NCBI GenBank assembly: GCA_021798635.1 | Contig: JAJZGH010000019.1 | Span: forward strand, 1-29,367 | Length of the DNA stretch: 29,367 bases | Reading direction: 5' to 3' | Source of the DNA: Planctomycetota bacterium | GTDB lineage: Bacteria; Planctomycetota; Phycisphaerae; WQYP01 | In this document: piece by piece, positions 7,543 to 16,010 of the stretch | How positions within the stretch are numbered: the stretch's first letter is position 1 | How the letters are laid out: the number at the start of each line of letters is the position of its first letter | The notes under the pieces: generated by a model | The model's database searches: none | Seen by the model: the letters and a program-made list of their open reading frames with translations, nothing else | Told to the model about the DNA's origin: nothing | Program-made: the position numbers and the translations under genes

Positions 7543-10173
7543 CTACGCCGCCGACTGCATCGGATGTTTTCTCCGCTTCAGCGCCAGCCCCGCGAATCCC
7601 AACACAAACAGCGCCCACGCTGCCGGCTCGGGTACCGCGGTGACCAGAATTTCACCGGCGTGGCTGTAATCCAGCACATAGCCGGGGGTTATGTCGGTGA
7701 ATGTCCCGGTTAACGCGCCGGTGTAGTTGATTATGTCATAGGGCGTGGTGAAGGTACTTCCGGCCAGTTGCGATAGCGACAGGGCGGAGCCGGAATCTAG
7801 TTGCAGGCTGCCGCTAACTGATAATAGTCCGCTTGCCCCGGCGGAGCCAAGCTGAATATCCAATGCACTGCCTGAGGCCATTTCCACCCCGTCGGGTAGA
7901 GAAGAATAGGCTGCCGCGGCCACAATTTTCCCCCCGGAAAATGCCTGTAATATTCCGTGGTTGGTCCAAAGTCCCATCGAGTTTGGAATTGTGGATAGGG
8001 TCGCAGTGTCACCCGAATAGGCCGTTACCGAGCCGTAATTTGCGTCCAGGCTCACGCTAAGTGACTCGCCTGAAACCGTCGCTGAACCAGCGTTGATGGT
8101 TCCGTCATTGGTCGTCGAAATCAGCATTGCATTGTTTCCCCCGGAACCGGCCAGGCCATTGATGACCCCCGTCTGGGTCAAAGTCAAACCGGCTGAACCC
8201 TGCACCTGCGACCCATCGGCGAATAAGTTGATGGTCCCGTCATAGGATTGGTTCGGGTTATTCTGGTGGCTGAAATATATGGAATCTGATGCTCCGGTTA
8301 TGTTGACTGCATAGCCGTTGGCCTCAAGTCCCACGCTATTGCCGGCAACGGAATCAATGCCCAGATGCATCGAACCGCTTATATTGTAATCAGATCCCAG
8401 CGTCACGTTTTGTAACACCAGGAAGTTTGCCTCGAGATAGGGCGTTCCATTCCTTTGCGTCAGGACGGTTAGCTCGCCGCCCTCAATTCGGGGCAGGGCG
8501 TTCAGGCCGATGGAGGAATCGGTCGTATGCCATACTCCGCTGGAGGGACCAAAGACAAGGTTGTTACCCGTGTTAATCAGTGTACCGGTAAAATTCACCG
8601 TGGCTCCGTTGGGATTGAATACGCCATTGGCACCCGAACTGGCCAGGCCAACGTCGGCGGCGTGGAATACACCATCCAGGTTGATTGTTGCGCCGGCGAC
8701 TGCCTGAATTGTCCCGGTGTTGGACCAGGTGCCACTGAGATTTAATCCGTCCCCGGCCCCAATCTGAATCGAATTCGAATTGGACCAGGTGCCCGAAAGC
8801 GTAACATCGGCACCTGCTGCGGAATTAGCACCCAGTGCGTTGGCAGTTGTAATGGTCCCCGTATTGTTCCAGTTGGTCGCCAGCGGATCGGCGGCCGTGG
8901 AATTTTGCCCCAGGAATAAACCGGACCCACCATACACGGTTATCGCGCCGCTGTTGGAGAAATTTGGGCCAACAAAATCCGCGGTAACACCGGCTACGGT
9001 GGATGATCCTACGTTAATGCTGCCGGTGTTGGTCGAACTAATCAACGCGCCACCGTTGGCGTTGATGGTCCCGGTGCCACCGCTTTGTGCCGAGCCGTAG
9101 AAAATAAAATCGTGGCTGGCAATGTCGACCGTGCCGTTATTGGTCCACGAACCGTTGAAATCCAATGTTGCCCCGCCGGAGTTTGTCAGCCCCGCGGCGT
9201 TGCTGGTCTGGATCAGGCCGTCGTTGATCCAATTGGCGGACGAAATATCCAAGGAGCTTCCGCTGTAGACGGTGACCACGCCGCCAGCGGCATTGGTGAA
9301 GGATGTGGAGTTGATCACATTGTGCCCACTGCGCAAACTGATGTTTCCGTTGTTCGTAACATCTTTCCCGGTAATGGCAACACCGCCGGCAACACTGCTG
9401 ATAGTCGCCGTTGAGCCGATCGTCAGCGATCCGGCGGCGTTCACCTGGCCGGCTACGTCCAGGGCACCGTTGTCGATGACCTCGCCGACATCCGTGCCGC
9501 CGGATGTTGTGGCGTCTTGAAAGTTCACCGGAACGCTGTAAAAGTTAAGCGTGTTACCGTTGAGGTCGATTCCCTGGGCAGAAGAAGCCGAGTTGACAAT
9601 ATTTAATGTCGTGCCGGCACCCGACGCGAAATAGCCGCTTACCGTAAGGTCACTAAGCAACGTGACATTTTGCAATGTTCCACTGCCGTCGGATGCCATG
9701 GTGATAGCGGAGTTGGCAGCATTTGAAAGCACGTCAACGCCGGCGTTTGCAATCTCCCCGCCAAAAAGCCAGAGGTTCTGGTTTGCCGTGCCTATCGTCA
9801 GCACACCGGAGGCACCGGCGTTGTCCGGCTGCGCGAGGTTCAATACGCCGCCTGAGCCAATTGAAAGCGACTGGTTACCCGATCCGAGTGTCAGGCTATC
9901 CACGTTTACACTGGTTCCCAAGCCGACAGAACCGGGCGAAATGGTCGCATCGTACACAGTGCCCGCCGGCGCACCATTATTGGGGTCGTTGGGATTGCTG
10001 GACCAGTTGGCGGCTGTGGCCCAATCACCACCTCCTGCTGCGCCGGTCCATGTTGCCGTGACAGTGGTGTATGTGGTAGATGCGTTGGCGACCATGGGCC
10101 GCAGCGCTCCCAGGGAAATCGCAGCGCATGACAACAGCAATGCCTGGCGTCGGTAAGAGATTCTGCTGAACAT
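7543..10173 (-). CDS. Large secreted beta-strand repeat protein with PEP-CTERM signal
   Basis: 876 residues from the ATG at 10173, chosen because GGGAG lies 8 nt upstream; an ATG six codons earlier (10191) has no such site. The N-terminus has a basic region and hydrophobic core ending in MVANA (signal peptide). It is followed by the motif TATWTGAAGGGDW...NWSSNP, shared with the neighbouring 1215-residue protein and common at the N-terminus of planctomycete/verrucomicrobial PEP-CTERM surface proteins. The body is a succession of short Gly/Asn/Ser/Thr-rich strands (WNNTGTI, WSNSNSI, WSNTGTI, WTNHGIL) of autotransporter-like beta-helix type. The last ~100 residues (from LDIQLGS to VPEPAAWALFVLGFAGLALKRRK) nearly duplicate the end of the neighbour. 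Expected to be an exosortase-processed surface protein. No catalytic motif is visible. Confidence 0.88.
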   Translation of the reverse strand: MFSRISYRRQALLLSCAAISLGALRPMVANASTTYTTVTATWTGAAGGGDWATAANWSSNPNDPNNGAPAGTVYDATISPGSVGLGTSVNVDSLTLGSGNQSLSIGSGGVLNLAQPDNAGASGVLTIGTANQNLWLFGGEIANAGVDVLSNAANSAITMASDGSGTLQNVTLLSDLTVSGYFASGAGTTLNIVNSASSAQGIDLNGNTLNFYSVPVNFQDATTSGGTDVGEVIDNGALDVAGQVNAAGSLTIGSTATISSVAGGVAITGKDVTNNGNISLRSGHNVINSTSFTNAAGGVVTVYSGSSLDISSANWINDGLIQTSNAAGLTNSGGATLDFNGSWTNNGTVDIASHDFIFYGSAQSGGTGTINANGGALISSTNTGSINVGSSTVAGVTADFVGPNFSNSGAITVYGGSGLFLGQNSTAADPLATNWNNTGTITTANALGANSAAGADVTLSGTWSNSNSIQIGAGDGLNLSGTWSNTGTIQAVAGATINLDGVFHAADVGLASSGANGVFNPNGATVNFTGTLINTGNNLVFGPSSGVWHTTDSSIGLNALPRIEGGELTVLTQRNGTPYLEANFLVLQNVTLGSDYNISGSMHLGIDSVAGNSVGLEANGYAVNITGASDSIYFSHQNNPNQSYDGTINLFADGSQVQGSAGLTLTQTGVINGLAGSGGNNAMLISTTNDGTINAGSATVSGESLSVSLDANYGSVTAYSGDTATLSTIPNSMGLWTNHGILQAFSGGKIVAAAAYSSLPDGVEMASGSALDIQLGSAGASGLLSVSGSLQLDSGSALSLSQLAGSTFTTPYDIINYTGALTGTFTDITPGYVLDYSHAGEILVTAVPEPAAWALFVLGFAGLALKRRKHPMQSAA
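7567..7872 (-). repeat. C-terminal PEP-CTERM cassette, DNA repeat copy A
   Basis: About 305 bp encoding the last ~100 residues (GSAGASGLLSV... to ...FAGLALKRRK). It is highly similar to 10281-10587, including long identical DNA runs around the codons for SGSALSLSQLAGSTFTT and GYVLDYSHAGEILVTAVPEP. This indicates duplication or gene conversion between the two neighbouring genes. Confidence 0.85.
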
Positions 10174-10194
10174 TTTTTCACTCCCAATCAAAAG

Positions 10195-10205
10195 TTACGT
10201 GACCA
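10195..10205 (-). promoter_or_regulatory. Shared upstream motif TGGTCACGTA (copy at the 876-residue PEP-CTERM gene)
   Basis: Minus-strand TTGGTCACGTAA ends ~21 nt before the start at 10173. It matches the site at 7479-7489 in both sequence and position, although the surrounding bases differ. Confidence 0.4.
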
Positions 10206-10254
10206 AAAAAGAAACAATCAAACAATCTGCGGCAGCCCTGCATATTTCTCAATT

Positions 10255-13200
10255 TCATGCACGGACGGCCCGCTTCGCAATTTTTCTCCGCTTCAGCGCC
10301 AACCCCGCGAATCCCAGCGCAAACAACGCCAGTGCCGTCGGTTCCGGTACGGCGGTAACCAGAATTTCACCGGCGTGGCTGTAATCCAGCACATAGCCGG
10401 GGGTTACATCGGTGAATGTCCCGAACAATCTGCCGGTGTAGTTAACAATGTCATAGGACGTGGTGAAGGTGCTGCCCGCCAACTGTGATAGCGATAAAGC
10501 CGAGCCGGAATCCAATTGCAGGCTGCCATCCACGGTCAGCAGGCCGCTGGCACCCTTGGAGCCAAGTTGAACATCCAATGCGCTGCCGGAGGCAAAAAGC
10601 ATGCTTGTGTTGGTGGGGGAAGTTGTCGACACCGGGACGATATTTAACTGGCCGCCGCTGGCTATTTCCACATTTCCCGTGATGGGAAAAAAGCCGACGG
10701 CGATTTTACTGGCCGTACCCGCGGCGACATCAAGGGTGCTGCCGACTTGCGGCTCCAAACTGCTGTCCACCGTCGCCCCGGTCAACATTAATGTGGTGCC
10801 GGCAGTGAGATATATAGTGTTGCCGCTAACGGTGGTGTTGGTCAGGGCCAGAGTTCCGCCATTGGTGGCTTCGAGGATCTGGTTGTTAACCACGGTGCCG
10901 CCGTTAATTTCCAGTATGCCCCCGGCTACATCGGCATTGATAGTTCCGTCATTGGTCAGGGTGCTGATGCCCTTTAGTGAGCCCGTCCCGGAAATGGCAC
11001 CGCCGGCTGTCAGAGTGTACCCGTTGCCCTGAAGAACGCTGGCCCCGTTGAGCACGGTTTGGACACCCAAATCTGCTGCGCCCGCCAGTGCCAGTGTTGC
11101 CGAGCCGGTGCTGTCGCCCACATTGATCGCGGAGTTGCCACCGTTGCTACCGATGAAACCTTCAATATTTAATGTCGCGGCATGGGCAATCTTCATCGTG
11201 CTTATAGTAAATAGCACACTGGTGGTACCGGCATTATTGATCAGGCTGGCAGCGCCGGCAGCCACGGTAATCACGCTGCCGGTGGAGGCGTCCAGCGAAA
11301 CTCCATTGAGGGTGGCTCCGCCGAGCACCAAGCTGCTGCTGCCATCGAGAGACAACTGGTTGTAGGCATTGCTGCTATTGACCGTCGTATTGGTCAAGGC
11401 CAGCATACTGCCGTTGATGGCCTCGAGCGTTCCTTTACCAGCCACGGTGGTGCCGTCAATTTGCAGTGTGCCGCCGTTGGTGGCTTCGAGGATCGCGTTG
11501 TTGACCAAGTTCGTGCTGCCAATTTCCAGCGTCCCGCCCGTCACATCACCATCGATAACACCGTCGTTGGTCAAGGTGCTCATTCCCTTCAGCGTGCCGG
11601 CACCGGAAATCCCTCCAACTGTCAGTGCGTAACCGTTGCCCTGAATAACACTGGCTCCGTTGAGTACCGTTGGCGTGCCCAAATTTGCTACACCCGCCAG
11701 CGCCAGCGTGGCCGAGCCGGTGCTGTCACCGACGTTAATCACACCGTTGCCACCGCCGTTGCCAATGGAACCTTCAATATTTAACGTCGCAGTGCCCGCA
11801 ATGTTCACTGTGCCTTGGGTGGTAAACGGTCCGGAACCGCTATTGTTTATCAGGCTGGCGGTGCCCGCGGCCACGGTAATCACGCTGCCGACATAGGCGT
11901 TCAGCGAAACTCCATTGAGCGTGGCACCGCTAAGCATCAGAATGCTGGTGCCATCGAGCGATATCTGATTGATGTTGCTGCCACTGCTGCTTACCGTCGT
12001 ATTGGTCAACGCCAGAGTTCCGCCATTGGTGGCTTCAAGCGTGTGATTGTTAGTCACGGTGCCGCCATCAATTTCCAGCGTGCCGCCGGAAACGTCGGCG
12101 TTGATAATGCCGTAGTTGGTTAAGGTGCTGATGCCCTTCAGTGTGCCGGTACCGGAAATCCCTCCAACGGTCAGAGCATAACCATTGCCCTGAATGACAC
12201 TGGCCCCGTTGAGCACCGTTGAGGTGCCCAAATTTGCTACACCCGCCAGCGCCAGCGTGGCCGAGCCGGTGCTGTCACCGACGTTAATCACCCCGTTGCC
12301 ACCGCCGTTGCCAATGGAACCTTCAATATTTAACGTCGCAGTGCCCGCAATGTTCACTGTGCCTTGGGTGGTAAACGGTCCGGAACCGCTATTGTTTATC
12401 AGGCTGGCGGTGCCCGCGGCCACGGTAATCACGCTGCCGACATAGGCGTTCAGCGAAACTCCATTGAGCGTGGCACCGCTAAGCATCAGAATGCTGGTGC
12501 CATCGAGCGATATCTGATTGATGTTGCTGCCACTGCTGCTTACCGTCGTATTGGTCAACGCCAGAGTTCCGCCATTGGTGGCTTCAAGCGTGTGATTGTT
12601 AGTCACGGTGCCGCCATCAATTTCCAGCGTGCCGCCGGAAACGTCGGCGTTGATAATGCCGTAGTTGGTTAAGGTGCTGATGCCCTTCAGTGTGCCGGTA
12701 CCGGAAATCCCTCCAACGGTCAGAGCATAACCATTGCCCTGAATGACACTGGCCCCGTTGAGCACCGTTGAGGTGCTCAAATTTGCGACACCCGCCAACG
12801 CCAGCGTTGCCGAGCCGGTGCTGTCACCGACGTTAATCACACCGTTGCCACCGCCGTTCCCAATGGAACCTTCAATATTTAACGTCGCAGTGCCCGCAAT
12901 GTTCACCGTGCCTTGGGTGGTAAACTGGCCCGAATTAGTGTTGTTTATCAGGCTGGAAGCACCGGCAGCCACCGTAATCACGCTGCCGGCGGAGGTGTTT
13001 ACATCAACTCCAATGAGCGTGGCTCCGCTAAGCAGTGCATGGCTGCTGCCATCGACAAATATCTGACTCGTGTTGTTGGCACTGCTGCTTACCGTCGTAT
13101 TGGTCAAGGTCAGCGTCCCGCCATTAATGGCTTGAAGCGTCCCGCTGCCACTCACAGTGCCCCCAAGAATTGTCAATGCACCGCCGCTGGTGGCTTCGAT

Positions 13201-13902
13201 CGTTTGATTATTGACCACAGCGCCGCCATCAATTTCCAGCGTGCCGCCGGAAACGTCGGCGTTGATAATGCCGGAGTTGGTCAACGTGCTGATGCCGGTC
13301 AGCGTGCCAGTACCGGAAATAGTAGTGCCGCTGTCCGCAGTTACCGCAAAACCGTTACCATTTATGCTGCTATTACTGTCTGCCAGAGACACAGTGCCAT
13401 TTCCCGAGAAAGTGAGATTGGTATTGGCGATCAATGCGCTGGTGCTGGTGGACACGGCGGCGCTACTACCGATGTTAATCGTTCCACCATTTTGACTAAG
13501 TGTTCCGCCCGTCGTCAGACTGGAATTATTAATAATGTTGATGGTTCCGTAGTTTGTGAATGTACCCGGGCCGACATTCAATACTGGTGCTCCACCTGAG
13601 CCGGTGGACAGAGTTCCATTTCGGCCGATAATTAAACCAGCTATCGACGTTGAAACATCCAGCACAGCAGTCGGAGTGGTCGTGATCAGGACTACGTAAT
13701 TGAATCCATCATTACCGTTATCGGGAAAGGTGGCCGGCGAGGGTGTACCGGGACGATAGCTCCAATTTGCCGGGTTACTCCAACCACCGCTTCCGCCGAC
13801 CCACGTAGCAGTATACGGGGAAGCCGCCACCGGCAGCGCCATCAGGCACGCCGCAACGCAGGACGTTAATACGGTTCCGCGAATAGAAGCTCTCGCAGGC
13901 AT
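10255..13902 (-). CDS. Very large tandem-repeat beta-strand protein with PEP-CTERM signal
   Basis: 1215 residues. ATG at 13902 follows AAGGGAG at ideal spacing. The signal peptide ends near LPVAA. It is followed by TATWVGGSGGWSNPANWSY, the same N-terminal motif as in the 876-residue neighbour. The body consists of ~183-residue repeats built from lines such as INVGDSTGSATLALAG, LNGASVIQGNGY, TLTNYGIINADVSGGTLEI and LEATNGGTLALTNTTVSS. Residues ~377-560 and ~560-743 are identical or nearly so; other copies are more divergent. The C-terminus is the shared cassette ending VPEPTALALFALGFAGLALKRRK plus a basic tail. The predicted fold is a long beta-helix, exported and sorted by an exosortase, perhaps an adhesin or matrix protein. 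Binding partners are unknown. Confidence 0.9.
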   Translation of the reverse strand: MPARASIRGTVLTSCVAACLMALPVAASPYTATWVGGSGGWSNPANWSYRPGTPSPATFPDNGNDGFNYVVLITTTPTAVLDVSTSIAGLIIGRNGTLSTGSGGAPVLNVGPGTFTNYGTINIINNSSLTTGGTLSQNGGTINIGSSAAVSTSTSALIANTNLTFSGNGTVSLADSNSSINGNGFAVTADSGTTISGTGTLTGISTLTNSGIINADVSGGTLEIDGGAVVNNQTIEATSGGALTILGGTVSGSGTLQAINGGTLTLTNTTVSSSANNTSQIFVDGSSHALLSGATLIGVDVNTSAGSVITVAAGASSLINNTNSGQFTTQGTVNIAGTATLNIEGSIGNGGGNGVINVGDSTGSATLALAGVANLSTSTVLNGASVIQGNGYALTVGGISGTGTLKGISTLTNYGIINADVSGGTLEIDGGTVTNNHTLEATNGGTLALTNTTVSSSGSNINQISLDGTSILMLSGATLNGVSLNAYVGSVITVAAGTASLINNSGSGPFTTQGTVNIAGTATLNIEGSIGNGGGNGVINVGDSTGSATLALAGVANLGTSTVLNGASVIQGNGYALTVGGISGTGTLKGISTLTNYGIINADVSGGTLEIDGGTVTNNHTLEATNGGTLALTNTTVSSSGSNINQISLDGTSILMLSGATLNGVSLNAYVGSVITVAAGTASLINNSGSGPFTTQGTVNIAGTATLNIEGSIGNGGGNGVINVGDSTGSATLALAGVANLGTPTVLNGASVIQGNGYALTVGGISGAGTLKGMSTLTNDGVIDGDVTGGTLEIGSTNLVNNAILEATNGGTLQIDGTTVAGKGTLEAINGSMLALTNTTVNSSNAYNQLSLDGSSSLVLGGATLNGVSLDASTGSVITVAAGAASLINNAGTTSVLFTISTMKIAHAATLNIEGFIGSNGGNSAINVGDSTGSATLALAGAADLGVQTVLNGASVLQGNGYTLTAGGAISGTGSLKGISTLTNDGTINADVAGGILEINGGTVVNNQILEATNGGTLALTNTTVSGNTIYLTAGTTLMLTGATVDSSLEPQVGSTLDVAAGTASKIAVGFFPITGNVEIASGGQLNIVPVSTTSPTNTSMLFASGSALDVQLGSKGASGLLTVDGSLQLDSGSALSLSQLAGSTFTTSYDIVNYTGRLFGTFTDVTPGYVLDYSHAGEILVTAVPEPTALALFALGFAGLALKRRKIAKRAVRA
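10281..10587 (-). repeat. C-terminal PEP-CTERM cassette, DNA repeat copy B
   Basis: Counterpart of 7567-7872 in the adjacent gene. The similarity fades upstream of the codons for LDVQLGSKGASG, so the shared block is a defined 3' cassette and not whole-gene duplication. Confidence 0.85.
11675..12223. repeat. 549-bp tandem repeat, unit 1
   Basis: Matches 12224-12772 across the whole 549 bp with, by eye, a single difference (A at 11743 versus C at 12292). The length is 183 codons, so the reading frame is kept. Confidence 0.95.
12224..12772. repeat. 549-bp tandem repeat, unit 2
   Basis: Near-identical to unit 1, with silent positions unchanged, which points to a recent duplication or homogenisation. 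Confidence 0.95.
12773..13110. repeat. Partial, diverged copy of the 549-bp unit
   Basis: Continues the same phase (GTGCTCAAATTTGC at 12773) but accumulates substitutions from ~12795 and loses alignment near 13110. A similarly diverged copy precedes unit 1 at ~11040-11674. Confidence 0.8.
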
Positions 13903-13944
13903 GGCTAACTCCCTTCAAGATTATGGGCAATAAACGATAGATGT

Positions 13945-13973
13945 AGCGTACATCCAATTTCGCAAAGGGTCAA
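13945..13973 (-). promoter_or_regulatory. Possible promoter of the 1215-residue PEP-CTERM gene
   Basis: Minus-strand TTGACC (13973-13968) and TACGCT (13950-13945) are 17 bp apart, ~43 nt upstream of the start. The -35 is good and the -10 is poor. Confidence 0.3.
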
Positions 13974-14082
13974 GAACATTTTCGAGTGTGTGTTGTGCCG
14001 AGTGTGTGCGCCGTATAGATTTATTATGGTCCTATAACGGGAAAGAACAGCGGATTGCGCTGCGAACGCGGATGCGGCGGGA

Positions 14083-14325
14083 ATCGGGCTGCGGCCCGAT
14101 TAGAGCAGGAGACAGGTGAAAGTAGAGCAGTAGAGCAAATTCGGCTGGCGCATAAGAGTGGCTGTCGCCGGGACAATCCAACGCCACCTGCGGTCTACGC
14201 TCAACTCTCTACTTTCCGTTCTCAAGTCCGGTATTGCCTATGTGAGTTTTCAAATTTGAGATTTTTGTGAATCCCGCCATTCATCCGCGCAATCCGCGTA
14301 ATCCGCGGTTTTTTAAACGTTTTTT
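14083..14325 (+). repeat. Composite intergenic repeat (inverted relative to the copy at 28930-29160)
   Basis: Ordered modules: the hairpin ATCGGGCTGCGGCCCGAT (14083-14100), AGAGCAGG with GTAGAGCAG units, GGCTGTCGCC...CCTGCGGTCTAC, CTACTTTCC, TTTCAAATTTGAGATTTTTG, and finally the ATCCGCG repeat running into T6. The same modules occur in the same order on the opposite strand near the right edge. Confidence 0.85.
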
Positions 14326-14384
14326 TTGGACGGTATTCCGACGTACCGGATTTTAGCTGCAAGTCGACATGGATCCCTGTTCCA

Positions 14385-14405
14385 CCGGCACATTAAATGT
14401 GCCGG
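14385..14405. terminator. Strong symmetrical hairpin downstream of the receiver gene
   Basis: Two perfect 10-bp arms (CCGGCACATT and its complement) around one base. It lies 110 bp past the receiver stop on the minus strand. There is no T-run directly after it, so it could be a terminator, a processing site or a protein-binding palindrome. Confidence 0.4.
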
Positions 14406-14436
14406 CTAACATAACGGTTTTTCGCCATCGGTATTT

Positions 14437-14468
14437 ATCCGCGTCATCCGCGAAATCCGCGGTTTTTT
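14437..14468 (+). repeat. Dispersed ATCCGCG-type repeat followed by T6
   Basis: ATCCGCGTC, ATCCGCGAA, ATCCGCGG then TTTTTT. Same family as 1333-1359. Confidence 0.8.
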
Positions 14469-14515
14469 AATCGCCTTTTCTGAATCACACCCCGCGTGCC
14501 GGAATTCCAGTGCCC

Positions 14516-15025
14516 TTACGTCGACGCCGCGACAGGGTGGCCTGCCAGCGGTGCAAAACTGCGCATGGGTGGTTTGGCACTTTGACTGGGGTTGGGCCGC
14601 ACGAAGCTGCACCAGAAGCCGGGGATTTTATACAGGCTTGTCAACAACTCATGAGCGCGAATTTCCCGCGGCAAAATTAAATCCACCGCTGTGCCCATCT
14701 CACTGGAGATAACCTCTTTACCCGATTGATGGGTCAGCAACACAAGCCGCAAATGTTCGAACCGCGGGGTGCTCCTGACTTCGCGCACCAGTTCCCGCCA
14801 CGGCATATCCGTCATGGTATCGCTGAAAATCAAGGCATCGGCGGCGATTTTCCCGCAATGCGGGGTCCCGGAACCCAGATATTCCAGGGCCGCTTTACCC
14901 GTTGGCAAACCGACGAGTTTGTTATAAATTCTGGATTCGGTGAATGCTTCCACCAGGCCCATTAAATGCCCGACATCTTCTTCCACAATCAAAAAGCTCA
15001 TGATCTCAAAAGGCGTATGCGTCAT
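14516..15025 (-). CDS. Single-domain response-regulator receiver protein (Rcp1-like, partly degenerate)
   Basis: 169 residues. ATG at 15025 follows CAGGAG; an internal ATG at 15001 is the alternative. The fold follows a CheY-like receiver: FLIVEED (acidic pocket, E15-E16-D17), LIFSDTMTDM with the probable phospho-acceptor D69, and LVLLTHQ with T98. It ends LYKIPGFWCSFVRP, which matches the FW...V..P ending of Rcp1-type regulators. The conserved lysine before proline is replaced: LILP gives L118, where active receivers have K-P. Phosphorylation signalling may thus be altered. A ~30-residue basic/proline tail follows the domain. There is no output domain and no neighbouring kinase. It may act by protein-protein contact. 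Confidence 0.75.
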   Translation of the reverse strand: MTHTPFEIMSFLIVEEDVGHLMGLVEAFTESRIYNKLVGLPTGKAALEYLGSGTPHCGKIAADALIFSDTMTDMPWRELVREVRSTPRFEHLRLVLLTHQSGKEVISSEMGTAVDLILPREIRAHELLTSLYKIPGFWCSFVRPNPSQSAKPPMRSFAPLAGHPVAAST

Positions 15026-15227
15026 TCAATGCGGCTCCTGAAAAATTAACAGTGTCCTTCGGCTTTGCCTTCCCCGGCAATGCGGTGGCGAGCAACTGCT
15101 CCTGGTTCAAAATGGAGCGAATTCCTGCGCGCGGCGGCAGGTTACGCGGCCATTTCGGTGGCGATGGGAAAATTATCGGCACAATTTCCAACTTGCTTCA
15201 AAAATTAAAGCCGCGTAATTTACGTTC

Positions 15228-16010
15228 ATGAAGGAAATGCCTGCATTACGAATTATTATCCTCGGCTCCGGCACGTCCGCCGGCGTCCCCATGATCGGCT
15301 GCCACTGCCCGGTATGCAGCAGCTCCGATAAGCGTGATCAGCGCACGCGGTGCAGCATTCTTGTTTCCTATAACAGCAAATCCGTCCTGGTGGATACCAC
15401 CCCTGAACTGCGCCTTCAGGCGGTTGCCAATAAAGTAGATCTGATTCATGCGGTGGTTTTTACGCACGGCCATGCTGATCATATTTTCGGCCTGGATGAT
15501 GTCCGACGTTACAACACGCTGCTGGGATCCCCGCTGCCCGTGTACGCCGCCGATGCCACAATGCGGACGCTGCAAAAAGCTTTCAGTTATGCCTTCATCC
15601 GCCGGAATGAAACCGGGGTTTATCGCCCGGAACTGGAGCCGATAATAATCGACGGTCCGCAGGAAATCTTCGGCGTCACCTGGCGGCCCATAGCCTTGCC
15701 GCATGGGCGGGTATCCGTGCTGGGCTTCCGTATCGGAAACTTCGCCTACTGCACAGATTGTGCCGATATTCCCGCAGCCTCGCGTGCCCTGCTGCAAAAC
15801 TTGGATACACTAATTATTGATGCGTTGCGCCCCCGGCCCCACCCCACGCACCTCTCTTTTTCCCAAGCCCTGCAGATCATTGATGATCTGAAACCGCGGC
15901 GGGCCTATTTCACCCATCTATCCCACGACGCCCGCCATGAGGATATCGAACGCGACTTGCCCCCGAACGTACACGTCGCCCACGACGGCCTGATTCTGGA
16001 AATTCCTTAG
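15228..16010 (+). CDS. MBL-fold metallo-hydrolase, PhnP-like phosphodiesterase family
   Basis: 260 residues, the usual length. Near the N-terminus, LGSGTSAGVPMIGCHCPVC contains the GTSxGVP loop and three cysteines (C25, C27, C30) that in PhnP-like enzymes hold a structural zinc. The metal-binding THGHADH motif is at 79-85. Further metal ligands are likely in ALPHG, the YCTDCADI segment and THLSHD near the C-terminus. PhnP cleaves cyclic ribose phosphodiesters in phosphonate breakdown, but no phn genes are nearby, so the substrate here is unknown. The start is uncertain: ATG 15228 or the ATG three codons later (15237), neither with a strong ribosome-binding site. The 3' end overlaps the convergent membrane-protein gene by 4 bp. 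Confidence 0.88.
   Translation: MKEMPALRIIILGSGTSAGVPMIGCHCPVCSSSDKRDQRTRCSILVSYNSKSVLVDTTPELRLQAVANKVDLIHAVVFTHGHADHIFGLDDVRRYNTLLGSPLPVYAADATMRTLQKAFSYAFIRRNETGVYRPELEPIIIDGPQEIFGVTWRPIALPHGRVSVLGFRIGNFAYCTDCADIPAASRALLQNLDTLIIDALRPRPHPTHLSFSQALQIIDDLKPRRAYFTHLSHDARHEDIERDLPPNVHVAHDGLILEIP

Larger units (their letters stand above)
13974..14515. other. Repeat-filled intergenic region without a credible gene
   Basis: It holds the composite repeat (14083-14325), a strong hairpin (14385-14405) and a second ATCCGCG repeat (14437-14468). Open frames here are short and composed of repeat sequence, so I call no gene. Confidence 0.7.

Noticed and set aside
11815..12672. Two identical 102-residue plus-strand open frames spaced 549 bp apart (11815-12123, 12364-12672).
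   Set aside because: They are antisense shadows of the tandem repeat in the minus-strand PEP-CTERM gene; their identity only reflects the duplicated DNA.
11040..13318. A possible CRISPR-like array of regular repeats.
   Set aside because: The units are 549 bp long, in frame, and encode repeated protein modules; no short repeats with unique spacers are found anywhere in the window.
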